From: Chloroflexota bacterium
GTDB taxonomy: Bacteria; Chloroflexota; Ktedonobacteria; Ktedonobacterales; Ktedonobacteraceae
Length of the DNA: 17,530 nucleotides
Assembly: GCA_005879655.1 (NCBI GenBank)
Contig: VBJK01000168.1
Span: 1-17,530 of the forward strand
Direction of reading: 5' to 3'
Shown here: positions 6,106 through 12,144 of the stretch, piece after piece
How positions within the stretch are numbered: position 1 is the stretch's first letter
How the letters are laid out: each line of letters starts with the position of its first letter
Translations under genes and position numbers: made by a program
The notes under the pieces: model-generated
Told to the model about the DNA's origin: nothing
Seen by the model: the letters and a program-made list of their open reading frames with translations, nothing else
The model's database searches: none

Positions 6106-8019
6106 CTATTGAGAAGAAGAAAGCAAACGCTGAATATCCTTTTTCATCTGCTCATAGCTCTGATAACGAGCTGAGATATCTTCCGTCAACGCACGTGCAA
6201 GCACCGTTTCCAGTGCGGGAGAAATGGCAGGATTGAGCTGGCGTACGGGTGGATAGCTGGGATAGTGCGGAGGCGCAATATTCGTTACGGCATGGTGCAT
6301 AGTGGCAGCCAGCGCATAGATACAAGTACGTTGATCGAAGGGCTTGTCCTGAATGGGAAGATAGGGTGAGATTGCCAGATTGCGCGTTGTGGGCACTCTG
6401 CTAGCGGCTCGTGCAGCGTGGATAGTGTTGGGTGGTGGCGGAACCTGCAAGCTTGTGAGAAAGACTCGGCCCCGCTGAGCCTCGATGAGTATATTGGCGG
6501 GCGAAAGGTCGTAAGGGCGCATTGGCGGGCGCTGTTGCTCAAACATGATCAAGACATTAAGCATGGCATTCATATAACTGATCACGTCGCGTTCGGGTAA
6601 AGGATACAGACATTTTTGTAAACGTTCCTCTATACTCTCACCATCAATATATGTCGTAATCACGTAATAGTATCTGCCTTCAGCAAAACGATCAACCACT
6701 GTAGGCAAAAGAGGATGGCGCAAGCTAGCAAGTGGTGTTGTGACGCGTTCGTAATGGGATAGCTCTTTTGCCCGTTGCGTCAATGGACTATCTGAACACT
6801 CCCAACGCTTGAGAAAGACCTTTCGCTCATTGGCTTGCGCATCACAGGCGATAGCAACCATGATATGCGTTTCCTCGGATCGCTTGATCACATGCTTGAT
6901 CGTATAGCGCCCCTGACGCAGGCTCACGCCTTCTAGTGGACTGTGCGAGACAAGCGCAGCTGGAATGGTCAGGCGTCCACAAAGCGAGCAACAACGCTGG
7001 CCAAAACGTACCTGCGTATCACAATAGAGACAGCAGCGACTATCGTATTCTATACCGCAACTCGCGCAGCGCTGCGCTCCCGTGCGGTTCTGTTGGCCGC
7101 ATTGCTGGCAGAGGTGGCGCTGTTGTGCTTTCGTGACGGCTTCTATATAATGATCGGCAAATGCGCTAATGCTATAGTAGCGTTGGCGATAGTCTTTTGA
7201 CAGAGCACGCTGCAATACTGCACTGACCTCCACTGGAATACGTGCATTCCACTGCTGTGGTGCGGGTAGTACTTCGTGCATATGCGCATGCCACATCTCT
7301 TCTAGCCGCTTGTACTGAAAGGGAGGACGGCCAGCGAGCAATTCATAACAGCATGTGGCAAGTGCATATTGATCGGTATCGCGGCGTGGCTGGCCCTGCC
7401 ATTGCTCAAGCGGCATATATGCAGCTGTACCTGTCACCTGATCGACTGAGGCGTGAGTTTGCTTGCCAAGATAAAATGTGGTGCCGAAGTCTGCTAATAA
7501 CACCTGGCCCCTACGTCCGATCAGCAGATTGCCTGGCTTTACATCCTGGTGAATCAGCCCGTTATTGTGAATATATTGTAGGGCACTGGCAATCTGCTGC
7601 ACGTAGGGAATAAGTTCTTCCACAAAGGCTAGTCGTCGTGTCCCGTCCGCCTGGCGAAAGAGGTCGAGGATGGTCTGCGGAGCATACTCCATGACAAAGT
7701 AGGGCTGTTCATTCTCTTCTATTTGTCCAAAGCTGTAGACAGGCAGGATATTGGGGTGCTGCATGGCTGCAATACGACGTGCTTCCTGGAAGAAACCTGC
7801 CTGCGCTTTATCGGTGAGCTGATCTAGGCGCAAGACTTTGAGAGCCAACATACGGCTCAAGGGCATCGGTTCGCGCACTTTATAGACATAGCCATAACTC
7901 CCGGCACCGATGAATGCAATAACTTCGTAGATGCCAATATGCGCGCCCTGCACGAGGAAATCACATTGTCGGCAACAGATGGCGTTCCGCGTGAGTTCAG
8001 GCAACGGGCCAAGGATCAA
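6106..8019 (-). CDS. Ser/Thr protein kinase fused to a double zinc ribbon and a pseudokinase domain
   Basis: This is a 637-residue soluble protein with no membrane helix. Domain 1 (about 28-300) is an active-looking Hanks-type kinase: glycine loop IGAGSYGYVY, lysine K61 in ALKVL, E79, catalytic loop HQDVKPGN (D159, K161, N164), D177-FG and PLE (203-205). Residues 304-347 carry CxxC pairs of a double zinc ribbon (CQQC, CASC, CLYC, CSLC). Domain 3 (about 366-636) still follows a kinase fold: K404, a catalytic-loop remnant RPYDLSPANI (D504, N509) and a C-lobe ending like domain 1. It has no glycine loop and its DFG is replaced by TSL, so it is probably a pseudokinase. An N-terminal CCRQC may add another metal ligand. 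The TTG start is favoured by AGAGG five bases ahead and the absence of an early ATG. Substrate is unknown. Confidence 0.88.
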   Translation of the reverse strand: MILGPLPELTRNAICCRQCDFLVQGAHIGIYEVIAFIGAGSYGYVYKVREPMPLSRMLALKVLRLDQLTDKAQAGFFQEARRIAAMQHPNILPVYSFGQIEENEQPYFVMEYAPQTILDLFRQADGTRRLAFVEELIPYVQQIASALQYIHNNGLIHQDVKPGNLLIGRRGQVLLADFGTTFYLGKQTHASVDQVTGTAAYMPLEQWQGQPRRDTDQYALATCCYELLAGRPPFQYKRLEEMWHAHMHEVLPAPQQWNARIPVEVSAVLQRALSKDYRQRYYSISAFADHYIEAVTKAQQRHLCQQCGQQNRTGAQRCASCGIEYDSRCCLYCDTQVRFGQRCCSLCGRLTIPAALVSHSPLEGVSLRQGRYTIKHVIKRSEETHIMVAIACDAQANERKVFLKRWECSDSPLTQRAKELSHYERVTTPLASLRHPLLPTVVDRFAEGRYYYVITTYIDGESIEERLQKCLYPLPERDVISYMNAMLNVLIMFEQQRPPMRPYDLSPANILIEAQRGRVFLTSLQVPPPPNTIHAARAASRVPTTRNLAISPYLPIQDKPFDQRTCIYALAATMHHAVTNIAPPHYPSYPPVRQLNPAISPALETVLARALTEDISARYQSYEQMKKDIQRLLSSSQ

Positions 8020-8133
8020 TCCTACCTCTTCTGCTTTGATACATATAGTGCCAGTTAGACGGAAGTGTTCCGTCTTCCTTACTGCATGTACGGCTTGTGT
8101 TGGGTGCTAGTTGCGAATGTGTGCTGTGGCATG

Positions 8134-8163
8134 ATTGTACTTGAGAATGAGGGAAACAGGCAA
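8134..8163 (-). promoter_or_regulatory. Possible promoter of the kinase gene
   Basis: On the minus strand TTGCCT (8163-8158) and TACAAT (8139-8134) are 18 bases apart, giving a start near 8127 and a leader of about 108 bases. Matches to consensus are four and five of six. A palindrome lies just upstream of the -35 box. Confidence 0.35.
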
Positions 8164-8170
8164 GCGAGAT

Positions 8171-8194
8171 AGCAGTAAAAGCGCTTCTATTGCT
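8171..8194. promoter_or_regulatory. 24-bp imperfect palindrome upstream of the kinase promoter
   Basis: The sequence is symmetric around AAGCGCTT, with 10 of 12 positions paired (arms AGCAGTAAAAGC and GCTTCTATTGCT). It has no loop, so it suits a dimeric DNA-binding protein better than an RNA hairpin. It sits seven bases upstream of the candidate -35 box. It shares its 8-base core with the palindrome at the citrate synthase start site. Confidence 0.35.
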
Positions 8195-8210
8195 ACTCTA
8201 TGCCGTTTCT

Positions 8211-8245
8211 TGAGGTGTACTGATCAACTTGCTTCAGTACACTCA
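8211..8245 (-). terminator. Stem-loop overlapping the darG-like stop codon
   Basis: TGAG-g-TGTACTG (8211-8222) pairs with CAGTACACTCA (8235-8245): eleven base pairs with one bulged G around a twelve-base loop. The stem includes the stop codon of the macrodomain gene. No T-run follows, so it may protect the mRNA end or act as a weak terminator. Confidence 0.4.
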
Positions 8246-9076
8246 TATCAATGCAGGCTGTGAGGAGTCATCGGCAGATGCCGATAATACTCTCACTAAC
8301 GCACGTTTCGGCTTAGACGAGTGTGCCCCATTTTTTGTATTCCTTTGCACAGGTTGTAGATCTTGCGTTATGCCCGGCAACTCGTTAGGAAAGTACTGCT
8401 GATCATCTATAAATTTTTTAATTTTTTGTAGAGAAATCTTCGCTAAGCCTTCGACATTAGCAATATTTGAGAGCGATGTGAACTCTACTGACTTACATGC
8501 CTCAGCAATTTTTTTGGCATCTCTGGCGTTGAGTCCGATCTCTCCTTGTAATTTGTCTGGAGAGTGCGCTAGCTCATTAAATAGTTTCCAAATGGCTATC
8601 TCAATTTCATTGTTATTTAAGTATTCTCTATCACCTTCTGCAATATAAATATAGACATCAATATCAAGGTTGCCAAGATATTTAGCCATTAAAGGCCCCA
8701 CATCATCCCAGGAAAGTTTCCCATTTTGCGCACCAAGCTTTGGAAAAGCAATGCTCTTTATACCGACCATTTTATAGTTGGCAACAAAATATTGAAGCCC
8801 CTTTTCCAAATATTCTATTTTTGAGTTAGCTTTCCAATTATCTTTAGTTGGGAAGTTAAGAATCCAAGGAGTACTTTGTTTATAAAGGCTCGGTCGCCCA
8901 ATACGGATTTTACCAATTTTACATTCTTCCTGATAAACAAGAAACATCTCTGGGTATCTGTGTTTGAATGCCAGCGCGAGACCTTTGCCCATAACCCCCT
9001 TGCAATTTACTGTGTTAACAATTACCTGTGCTTTCGATTCAAAAATATCCCCTTTTACATAGTGTAACGCTGTCAT
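8243..9076 (-). CDS. darG: DarG-like macrodomain antitoxin (DNA ADP-ribosyl glycohydrolase) with HhH-like C-terminus
   Basis: This 277-residue protein probably removes ADP-ribose from DNA and neutralises the DarT-like toxin encoded divergently. The macrodomain (about 3-150) has YVKGDIFESKAQVIVNTVN, GVMGKGLALAFK, WILNFPTK (K78 aligns with the catalytic lysine known in Thermus DarG), IAFPKLGAQNGKLSW and a C-terminal VYIYIAEGD strand. The linker and tail differ from classical DarG (about 350 aa with a large toxin-binding domain). Residues 181-225 (LNARDAKKIAEACKS, then VEFTSLSNIANVEGLAKISL and QKIKKFID) read like a helix-hairpin-helix DNA-binding unit. The last about 30 residues are polar and of higher GC content. 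The ATG follows GAGGTGA. The gene is AT-rich compared with its flanks, which suggests acquisition. Macrodomain identity is secure; the DarG role rests on similarity plus the neighbouring DarT. Confidence 0.85.
   Translation of the reverse strand: MTALHYVKGDIFESKAQVIVNTVNCKGVMGKGLALAFKHRYPEMFLVYQEECKIGKIRIGRPSLYKQSTPWILNFPTKDNWKANSKIEYLEKGLQYFVANYKMVGIKSIAFPKLGAQNGKLSWDDVGPLMAKYLGNLDIDVYIYIAEGDREYLNNNEIEIAIWKLFNELAHSPDKLQGEIGLNARDAKKIAEACKSVEFTSLSNIANVEGLAKISLQKIKKFIDDQQYFPNELPGITQDLQPVQRNTKNGAHSSKPKRALVRVLSASADDSSQPALI
8270..8285. repeat. Short perfect palindrome inside the darG-like 3' end
   Basis: ATCGGCAGATGCCGAT has two perfect 7-base arms around GA, within the coding tail. It could form a second hairpin just before the one that covers the stop codon. 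Confidence 0.4.
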
Positions 9077-9117
9077 AATCTCACCTCAAAAATAGGCAAT
9101 TTGTACTAATTAGCTCC

Positions 9118-9146
9118 ATTATAGCATGGACTTTCTGAAAATACAA
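9118..9146 (-). promoter_or_regulatory. Promoter of the darG-like gene
   Basis: On the minus strand TTGTAT (9146-9141), 17 bases, then TATAAT (9123-9118) preceded by TGc, an extended -10 element. Transcription would start near 9111, about 35 bases before the ATG, with a strong GAGGTGA ribosome site between. Confidence 0.6.
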
Positions 9147-9235
9147 TGTCTTTGCTACCTAAGTACTACTTCTCTGTCACTTACCATGTGTTATTAGTGA
9201 ATGAATTAAAAAGACACGTAGAGCTGAAATTCTTC

Positions 9236-9265
9236 TTGTATTTAAAATGTTGAATATGATAAAAT
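9236..9265 (+). promoter_or_regulatory. Promoter of the darT-like gene
   Basis: TTGTAT (9236-9241), 18 bases, then TAAAAT (9260-9265) preceded by TGa, again an extended -10 form with the same -35 hexamer as the divergent antitoxin promoter. Transcription would start near 9272. That excludes the ATG at 9247 and supports the GTG at 9313. Confidence 0.45.
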
Positions 9266-9312
9266 TTTCTTATCTTTTTGTCATTACATCTAGAACCAGA
9301 AAGGCTTATCAC

Positions 9313-10086
9313 GTGGAGGAGTCAAAATATTTAGAAGGTCATATATACCATATGGTACATTTTCGCAACTTAAAAAGCATTTTTTCAATTTACGCAATTC
9401 TTTCAAAAAACTTGTTGCAGAAGGAAGGACTTGTTCATTTATCTATTGCATACCAGACAGTACAAGATCTACGAGATCGTATATTTATCTGGGATTTCCT
9501 TGAAAAAACATATTACTCTTTACATAGGTATGTCCCCTTCTATTTTTCTGTGAAATCATCCCCAATGTTATATATACAACATAGCAGAGGTATACAAAAT
9601 CAGCTTATTATCCTTGAAATAAGTCGTACAATTCTACGAGAACAGGGCGTATTATTTACTAACGGCAATGCCTCAAACCAACGGCTGTCAAAATATAAAG
9701 GCGAGAAAGTAGGAATTGTGCCTGCTACTGCCGCAACCAACTACTTATGCCGACGTATATATCGTCCTGGGGGACCATATGGTACAGGGTCGCATATTTC
9801 AGAAATTTATGCGGACGTGAATCTACTTGATAGGCTAGATTGGGCTGGCATCTCTGGTTCACCAGCTATCGAAGATCGTGATGAGTCTGAATGGATAAGA
9901 AGTCCTGAGTCTAAATGGGTAAGAAGTGCTGAAGTCTTAGTACCAGATTCTGTGCCGCTCTCTAAAATTAGTAATATTGCTGTTAGCACGCCGAGCATGG
10001 TTGATAAAGTAAATAGTTTGATCGTTCATTTAGGCTTACAAGGAACACTTCCTTCTGCTATACATAGGCCAGATCTCTTTTTATAA
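9313..10086 (+). CDS. darT: DarT-like ssDNA thymidine ADP-ribosyltransferase toxin (DUF4433 family)
   Basis: DarT enzymes use NAD+ to ADP-ribosylate thymidines in single-stranded DNA, blocking replication, and act as toxin or phage defence. Family landmarks appear in order: IYHMVHFRNLKSIF (NAD-binding His), HLSIAYQTVQDLRDR (arginine motif), LHRYVPFYFSVKSSPMLY, VLFTNGNAS, LLDRLDWAGI, and RSAEVLVPDSVPLSKI, whose Glu aligns with the catalytic glutamate. All key residues seem intact. There is an extra segment of about 35 residues (around EKVGIVPATAATNYLCRR to SEIYADVN) before LDRLDW compared with E. coli DarT. I chose the GTG at 9313 (257 aa) because AAGG lies eight bases ahead; the ATG at 9247 (279 aa) has no ribosome site and overlaps the likely promoter. 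The gene is AT-rich. It faces away from its antitoxin, whereas known pairs are tandem. Confidence 0.85.
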   Translation: MEESKYLEGHIYHMVHFRNLKSIFSIYAILSKNLLQKEGLVHLSIAYQTVQDLRDRIFIWDFLEKTYYSLHRYVPFYFSVKSSPMLYIQHSRGIQNQLIILEISRTILREQGVLFTNGNASNQRLSKYKGEKVGIVPATAATNYLCRRIYRPGGPYGTGSHISEIYADVNLLDRLDWAGISGSPAIEDRDESEWIRSPESKWVRSAEVLVPDSVPLSKISNIAVSTPSMVDKVNSLIVHLGLQGTLPSAIHRPDLFL

Positions 10087-10118
10087 GCAACTATCTCATG
10101 CACAGAGACAATAGTTGC
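10087..10118 (+). terminator. Stem-loop directly after the darT-like stop codon
   Basis: GCAACTAT (10087-10094) and ATAGTTGC (10111-10118) form a perfect 8-bp stem that starts at the base after the stop codon; CTC and GAG inside the loop can extend it. No clear T-run follows, so termination is likely but not certain. Confidence 0.5.
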
Positions 10119-10470
10119 CACAAATGCTACCTCCTGTACGAACGCTACCACTTCAGCACCACCAGATACTTTTTCACTAAACGCTATGATTAGCATCATC
10201 ATAACTGTATGAATTTTTAATCGGTATAATCATCACCACAACCATCGTATCATTTAGCCAAAGCTGACATTGTGGAGATAATCTTGTCACCATTTACTGG
10301 TCATTTGCGTATATATTCTGTACACATAAAGAATCTCGTTCTGTTATAGAAACACAGCAGTGTCCACAGTTATAATTAACGAGATGCTTTTAGAGCATAG
10401 TCCTGGTTACAAGAAGATGGTGTTCCACCCTCTTGTAGCTGCTTAAGAAGCCTTGAGAAAGGAAAAATTT
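10119..10470. other. AT-rich intergenic region before the DUF2382 gene
   Basis: This roughly 350-base stretch has no convincing reading frame. It has a perfect TATAAT at 10371-10376 that may be the -10 box of the next gene, but no good -35 box at the right distance. A hairpin lies at 10410-10435 (CAAGA...TCTTG enclosing GGTG-ttc-CACC) in the presumed leader. It forms the right flank of the AT-rich toxin-antitoxin island. Confidence 0.45.
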
Positions 10471-11388
10471 ATGACTACCTATTCTCCGCTCATCGTTGGC
10501 GTATTTCACAAAGAGCCGGACGCCAAACATGCTATTAATGCGTTACGCGCCGCTGGCTTTGACCGCCACCAGATCGGTCTGGCACTGCGCGAAGGGGGAG
10601 TAGTCACATCCAGTTTGCTTGACGACCTTGTGAAGCTAGGCGTTCCCCAGGACCGTGCTAGTTACTACGACAATGAGTATCGACTTGGTAACGCTATTGT
10701 CTCGGTGAGGGCGGATGGCCGGGAGCACGAAGCGATGGATATCTTGCATCGCTATGGCGCATATGGCCTCCAGGGTGCCACGATGGAAACAGCTAGCACT
10801 CCGCATAGCCCCACTGAAGCCACCACAGGATCAACAGGTACTGCAACAGGACCTACCGGGGCCAACGCAAGGCCAATGCAAGCCACCACAGGACCAACAG
10901 GTCCCCGTGAGATCCGTCCAGGCGAAGAGCATGCTATACAACTGCATCAAGAAGAGTTGCAGGCCGAGAAAGAGCGCGTGCAAACAGGTGAGGTTCGTGT
11001 CTACAAGGAAACCGTGAGCGAAGTCCAGAGCATTAATGTTCCTGTCACCCACGAGGAAGTCTACATAGAACGTCGTCCTGTCACCGAAGGGCAAGCCTCA
11101 GAGACGCCGCTTGGTCAGGAAGAGGTCATTCGCGTACCAGTTACTGAAGAACAGGTTATTATCACCAAGCGCCCCGTTGTCACCGGTGAAGTTACTATTG
11201 GCAAGCGCGAAGTCGAAGAGAACCTGCAATATACCGATACTGTCCAGCACGAAGAGGCTCGTTTAGAACACGAAGGCCAGACACGTGTTCGCACCAACGA
11301 AGATGTCGATACGCCACTAGTTGACGACAAGACTCGTGCCCGCCAAAATGAAAAGTTGCGCCGTCGCAAGGGCAGTAGTGATGTCTAG
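10471..11388 (+). CDS. General stress protein: YflT-like N-domain plus DUF2382 (YsnF/AvaK-type)
   Basis: This 305-residue cytoplasmic protein has two parts. Residues 5-100 (LIVGVFHKEPDAKHAINALRA to MDILHRYGAY) match the heat/stress-induced YflT or 'general stress protein 17M' domain. Residues about 152-270 are DUF2382, with the typical beta repeats QTGEVRVYKETVSE, VPVTHEEVYIERRPV, VPVTEEQVIITKRPV and GEVTIGKREV. Between them is a low-complexity Thr/Gly/Pro linker (TTGSTGTATGPTGAN, TTGPTGP) encoded by a near-perfect DNA repeat. The tail is charged and basic (KTRARQNEKLRRRK). Members accompany stress responses and photosynthetic or soil lifestyles, but the biochemical role is unknown. I chose the ATG at 10471, seven bases after AAGGA, over an in-frame TTG six codons earlier. 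A strong terminator follows. Confidence 0.85.
   Translation: MTTYSPLIVGVFHKEPDAKHAINALRAAGFDRHQIGLALREGGVVTSSLLDDLVKLGVPQDRASYYDNEYRLGNAIVSVRADGREHEAMDILHRYGAYGLQGATMETASTPHSPTEATTGSTGTATGPTGANARPMQATTGPTGPREIRPGEEHAIQLHQEELQAEKERVQTGEVRVYKETVSEVQSINVPVTHEEVYIERRPVTEGQASETPLGQEEVIRVPVTEEQVIITKRPVVTGEVTIGKREVEENLQYTDTVQHEEARLEHEGQTRVRTNEDVDTPLVDDKTRARQNEKLRRRKGSSDV
10817..10902 (+). repeat. Direct repeat encoding the Thr/Gly/Pro linker of the stress protein
   Basis: A 23-base unit occurs at 10817-10839 and 10880-10902 with one mismatch (core GCCACCACAGG followed by TCAACAGGT or CCAACAGGT). It encodes ATTGSTG and ATTGPTG. Further CAACAGG copies lie between the two units. Linker length could vary between strains by slippage or recombination. 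Confidence 0.65.
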
Positions 11389-11417
11389 CGCTTGATTGCG
11401 CTTATAACTCTGAGAAG

Positions 11418-11460
11418 TCTGCGGCCCATGCTTGCCGTGGGCCGCAGAATCATTGTTCTT
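11418..11460 (+). terminator. Strong intrinsic terminator after the DUF2382 gene
   Basis: TCTGCGGCCCA (11418-11428) pairs perfectly with TGGGCCGCAGA (11438-11448), an 11-bp GC-rich stem with a nine-base loop, followed by a T-rich tail (ATCATTGTTCTT). It separates the stress gene from the DUF4383 gene. Confidence 0.85.
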
Positions 11461-11477
11461 AACGAGGTGCTTGCGAC

Positions 11478-11936
11478 ATGATACAACAACAACAACAACC
11501 AGGCATGCTTTGGACGATCAACCGTGTGTTCGCTCTAGTCTTTGGTATTGTCTTTCTCCTCATAGCGCTCATTGGCTTCTTCACGCCAGCCAGGAATACG
11601 ACAGGCGTGCAGGGCCTCTTCGGCATACTTGATGTGGACCTTGTACACAATCTGATCCACTTAATAACAGGTGTGATTGCCATTATTGCTGCTCTCGGTG
11701 GACAGGCCCGCACCTTTAATCAGGTCTTTGGCATCATCTACCTGTTGTTGGGACTACTGGGACTTTTCCCGTTCTTCTACTTTCCGCCAGGAACGTTTGG
11801 CACTGACCGAAGTCTCTTCCTGGGGATTATGCATCTCAATGCTGCTGACCACGCCTTTCATCTTCTCGTTGGTCTTGCCGCGGTCATTGTGGGATTTTTG
11901 TTTGCTGGATCTACTTCACCGCGTAGTAGCGTATAG
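11478..11936 (+). CDS. DUF4383-family four-helix membrane protein
   Basis: This 152-residue protein has a short Gln-rich cytoplasmic start (MIQQQQQPG) and four membrane helices at about 16-36, 55-75, 82-102 and 125-144. The motifs fit the DUF4383 family: W-x-x-NRVFALVFG near the start, VDLVHNLIHLITGVIAI with paired histidines, FNQVFGIIYLLLGLLG, and NAADHAFHLLVGLAAVIVG. Histidines in helices 2 and 4 are characteristic. The function of the family is unknown. The ATG at 11478 follows GAGGTG. It is only 89 bases after the stress gene and behind its terminator, so it depends on read-through or on a promoter I could not see. It converges on the 538-aa gene, with a MITE-like element between them. 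Confidence 0.85.
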   Translation: MIQQQQQPGMLWTINRVFALVFGIVFLLIALIGFFTPARNTTGVQGLFGILDVDLVHNLIHLITGVIAIIAALGGQARTFNQVFGIIYLLLGLLGLFPFFYFPPGTFGTDRSLFLGIMHLNAADHAFHLLVGLAAVIVGFLFAGSTSPRSSV

Positions 11937-11951
11937 CACTGCGCTGACGAC

Positions 11952-12144
11952 GGGCACCCATAAAGGATGCCCATAGGCATGCGCGTTAAGCAGAGGTTTG
12001 CCTCTGCACTCCCTTGTTCTTGCCAACTCCGGCGGCAGCAGGGAAGAAAAGGGGTATTTGGGGACACCCCACACCCCGCCAGGGGCGAAGCCCCCTGGAC
12101 CCCCGCTTAGCGCGCATGCTTATGGGCATCCTTTATGGGTGCCC
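11952..12144. mobile_element. 193-bp MITE-like palindromic element with 40-bp terminal inverted repeats
   Basis: The left end (11952-11991, starting GGGCACCCATAAAGGATGCC) is the reverse complement of the right end (12105-12144) at 38 of 40 positions. The interior carries further stems: GCAGAGG-tttg-CCTCTGC (11990-12007), GGGG-aca-CCCC (12060-12070) and CCAGGGGC-gaa-GCCCCCTGG (12079-12098). It has no coding capacity, so it would be a non-autonomous, transposase-dependent element or an interspersed structured repeat. No clear target-site duplication borders it. It lies between two convergent genes and its RNA would fold on both strands, so it may also act as a bidirectional terminator. Confidence 0.75.

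Noticed and set aside
7200..7620. Long open frames on the plus strand opposite the kinase gene.
   Set aside because: They lack ribosome sites and family similarity and mirror the codon pattern of the kinase on the other strand.
9247..9312. Longer DarT-like protein starting at the ATG at 9247.
   Set aside because: It has no ribosome site, the first codons overlap a good extended -10 promoter, and the added 22 residues are absent from the family.
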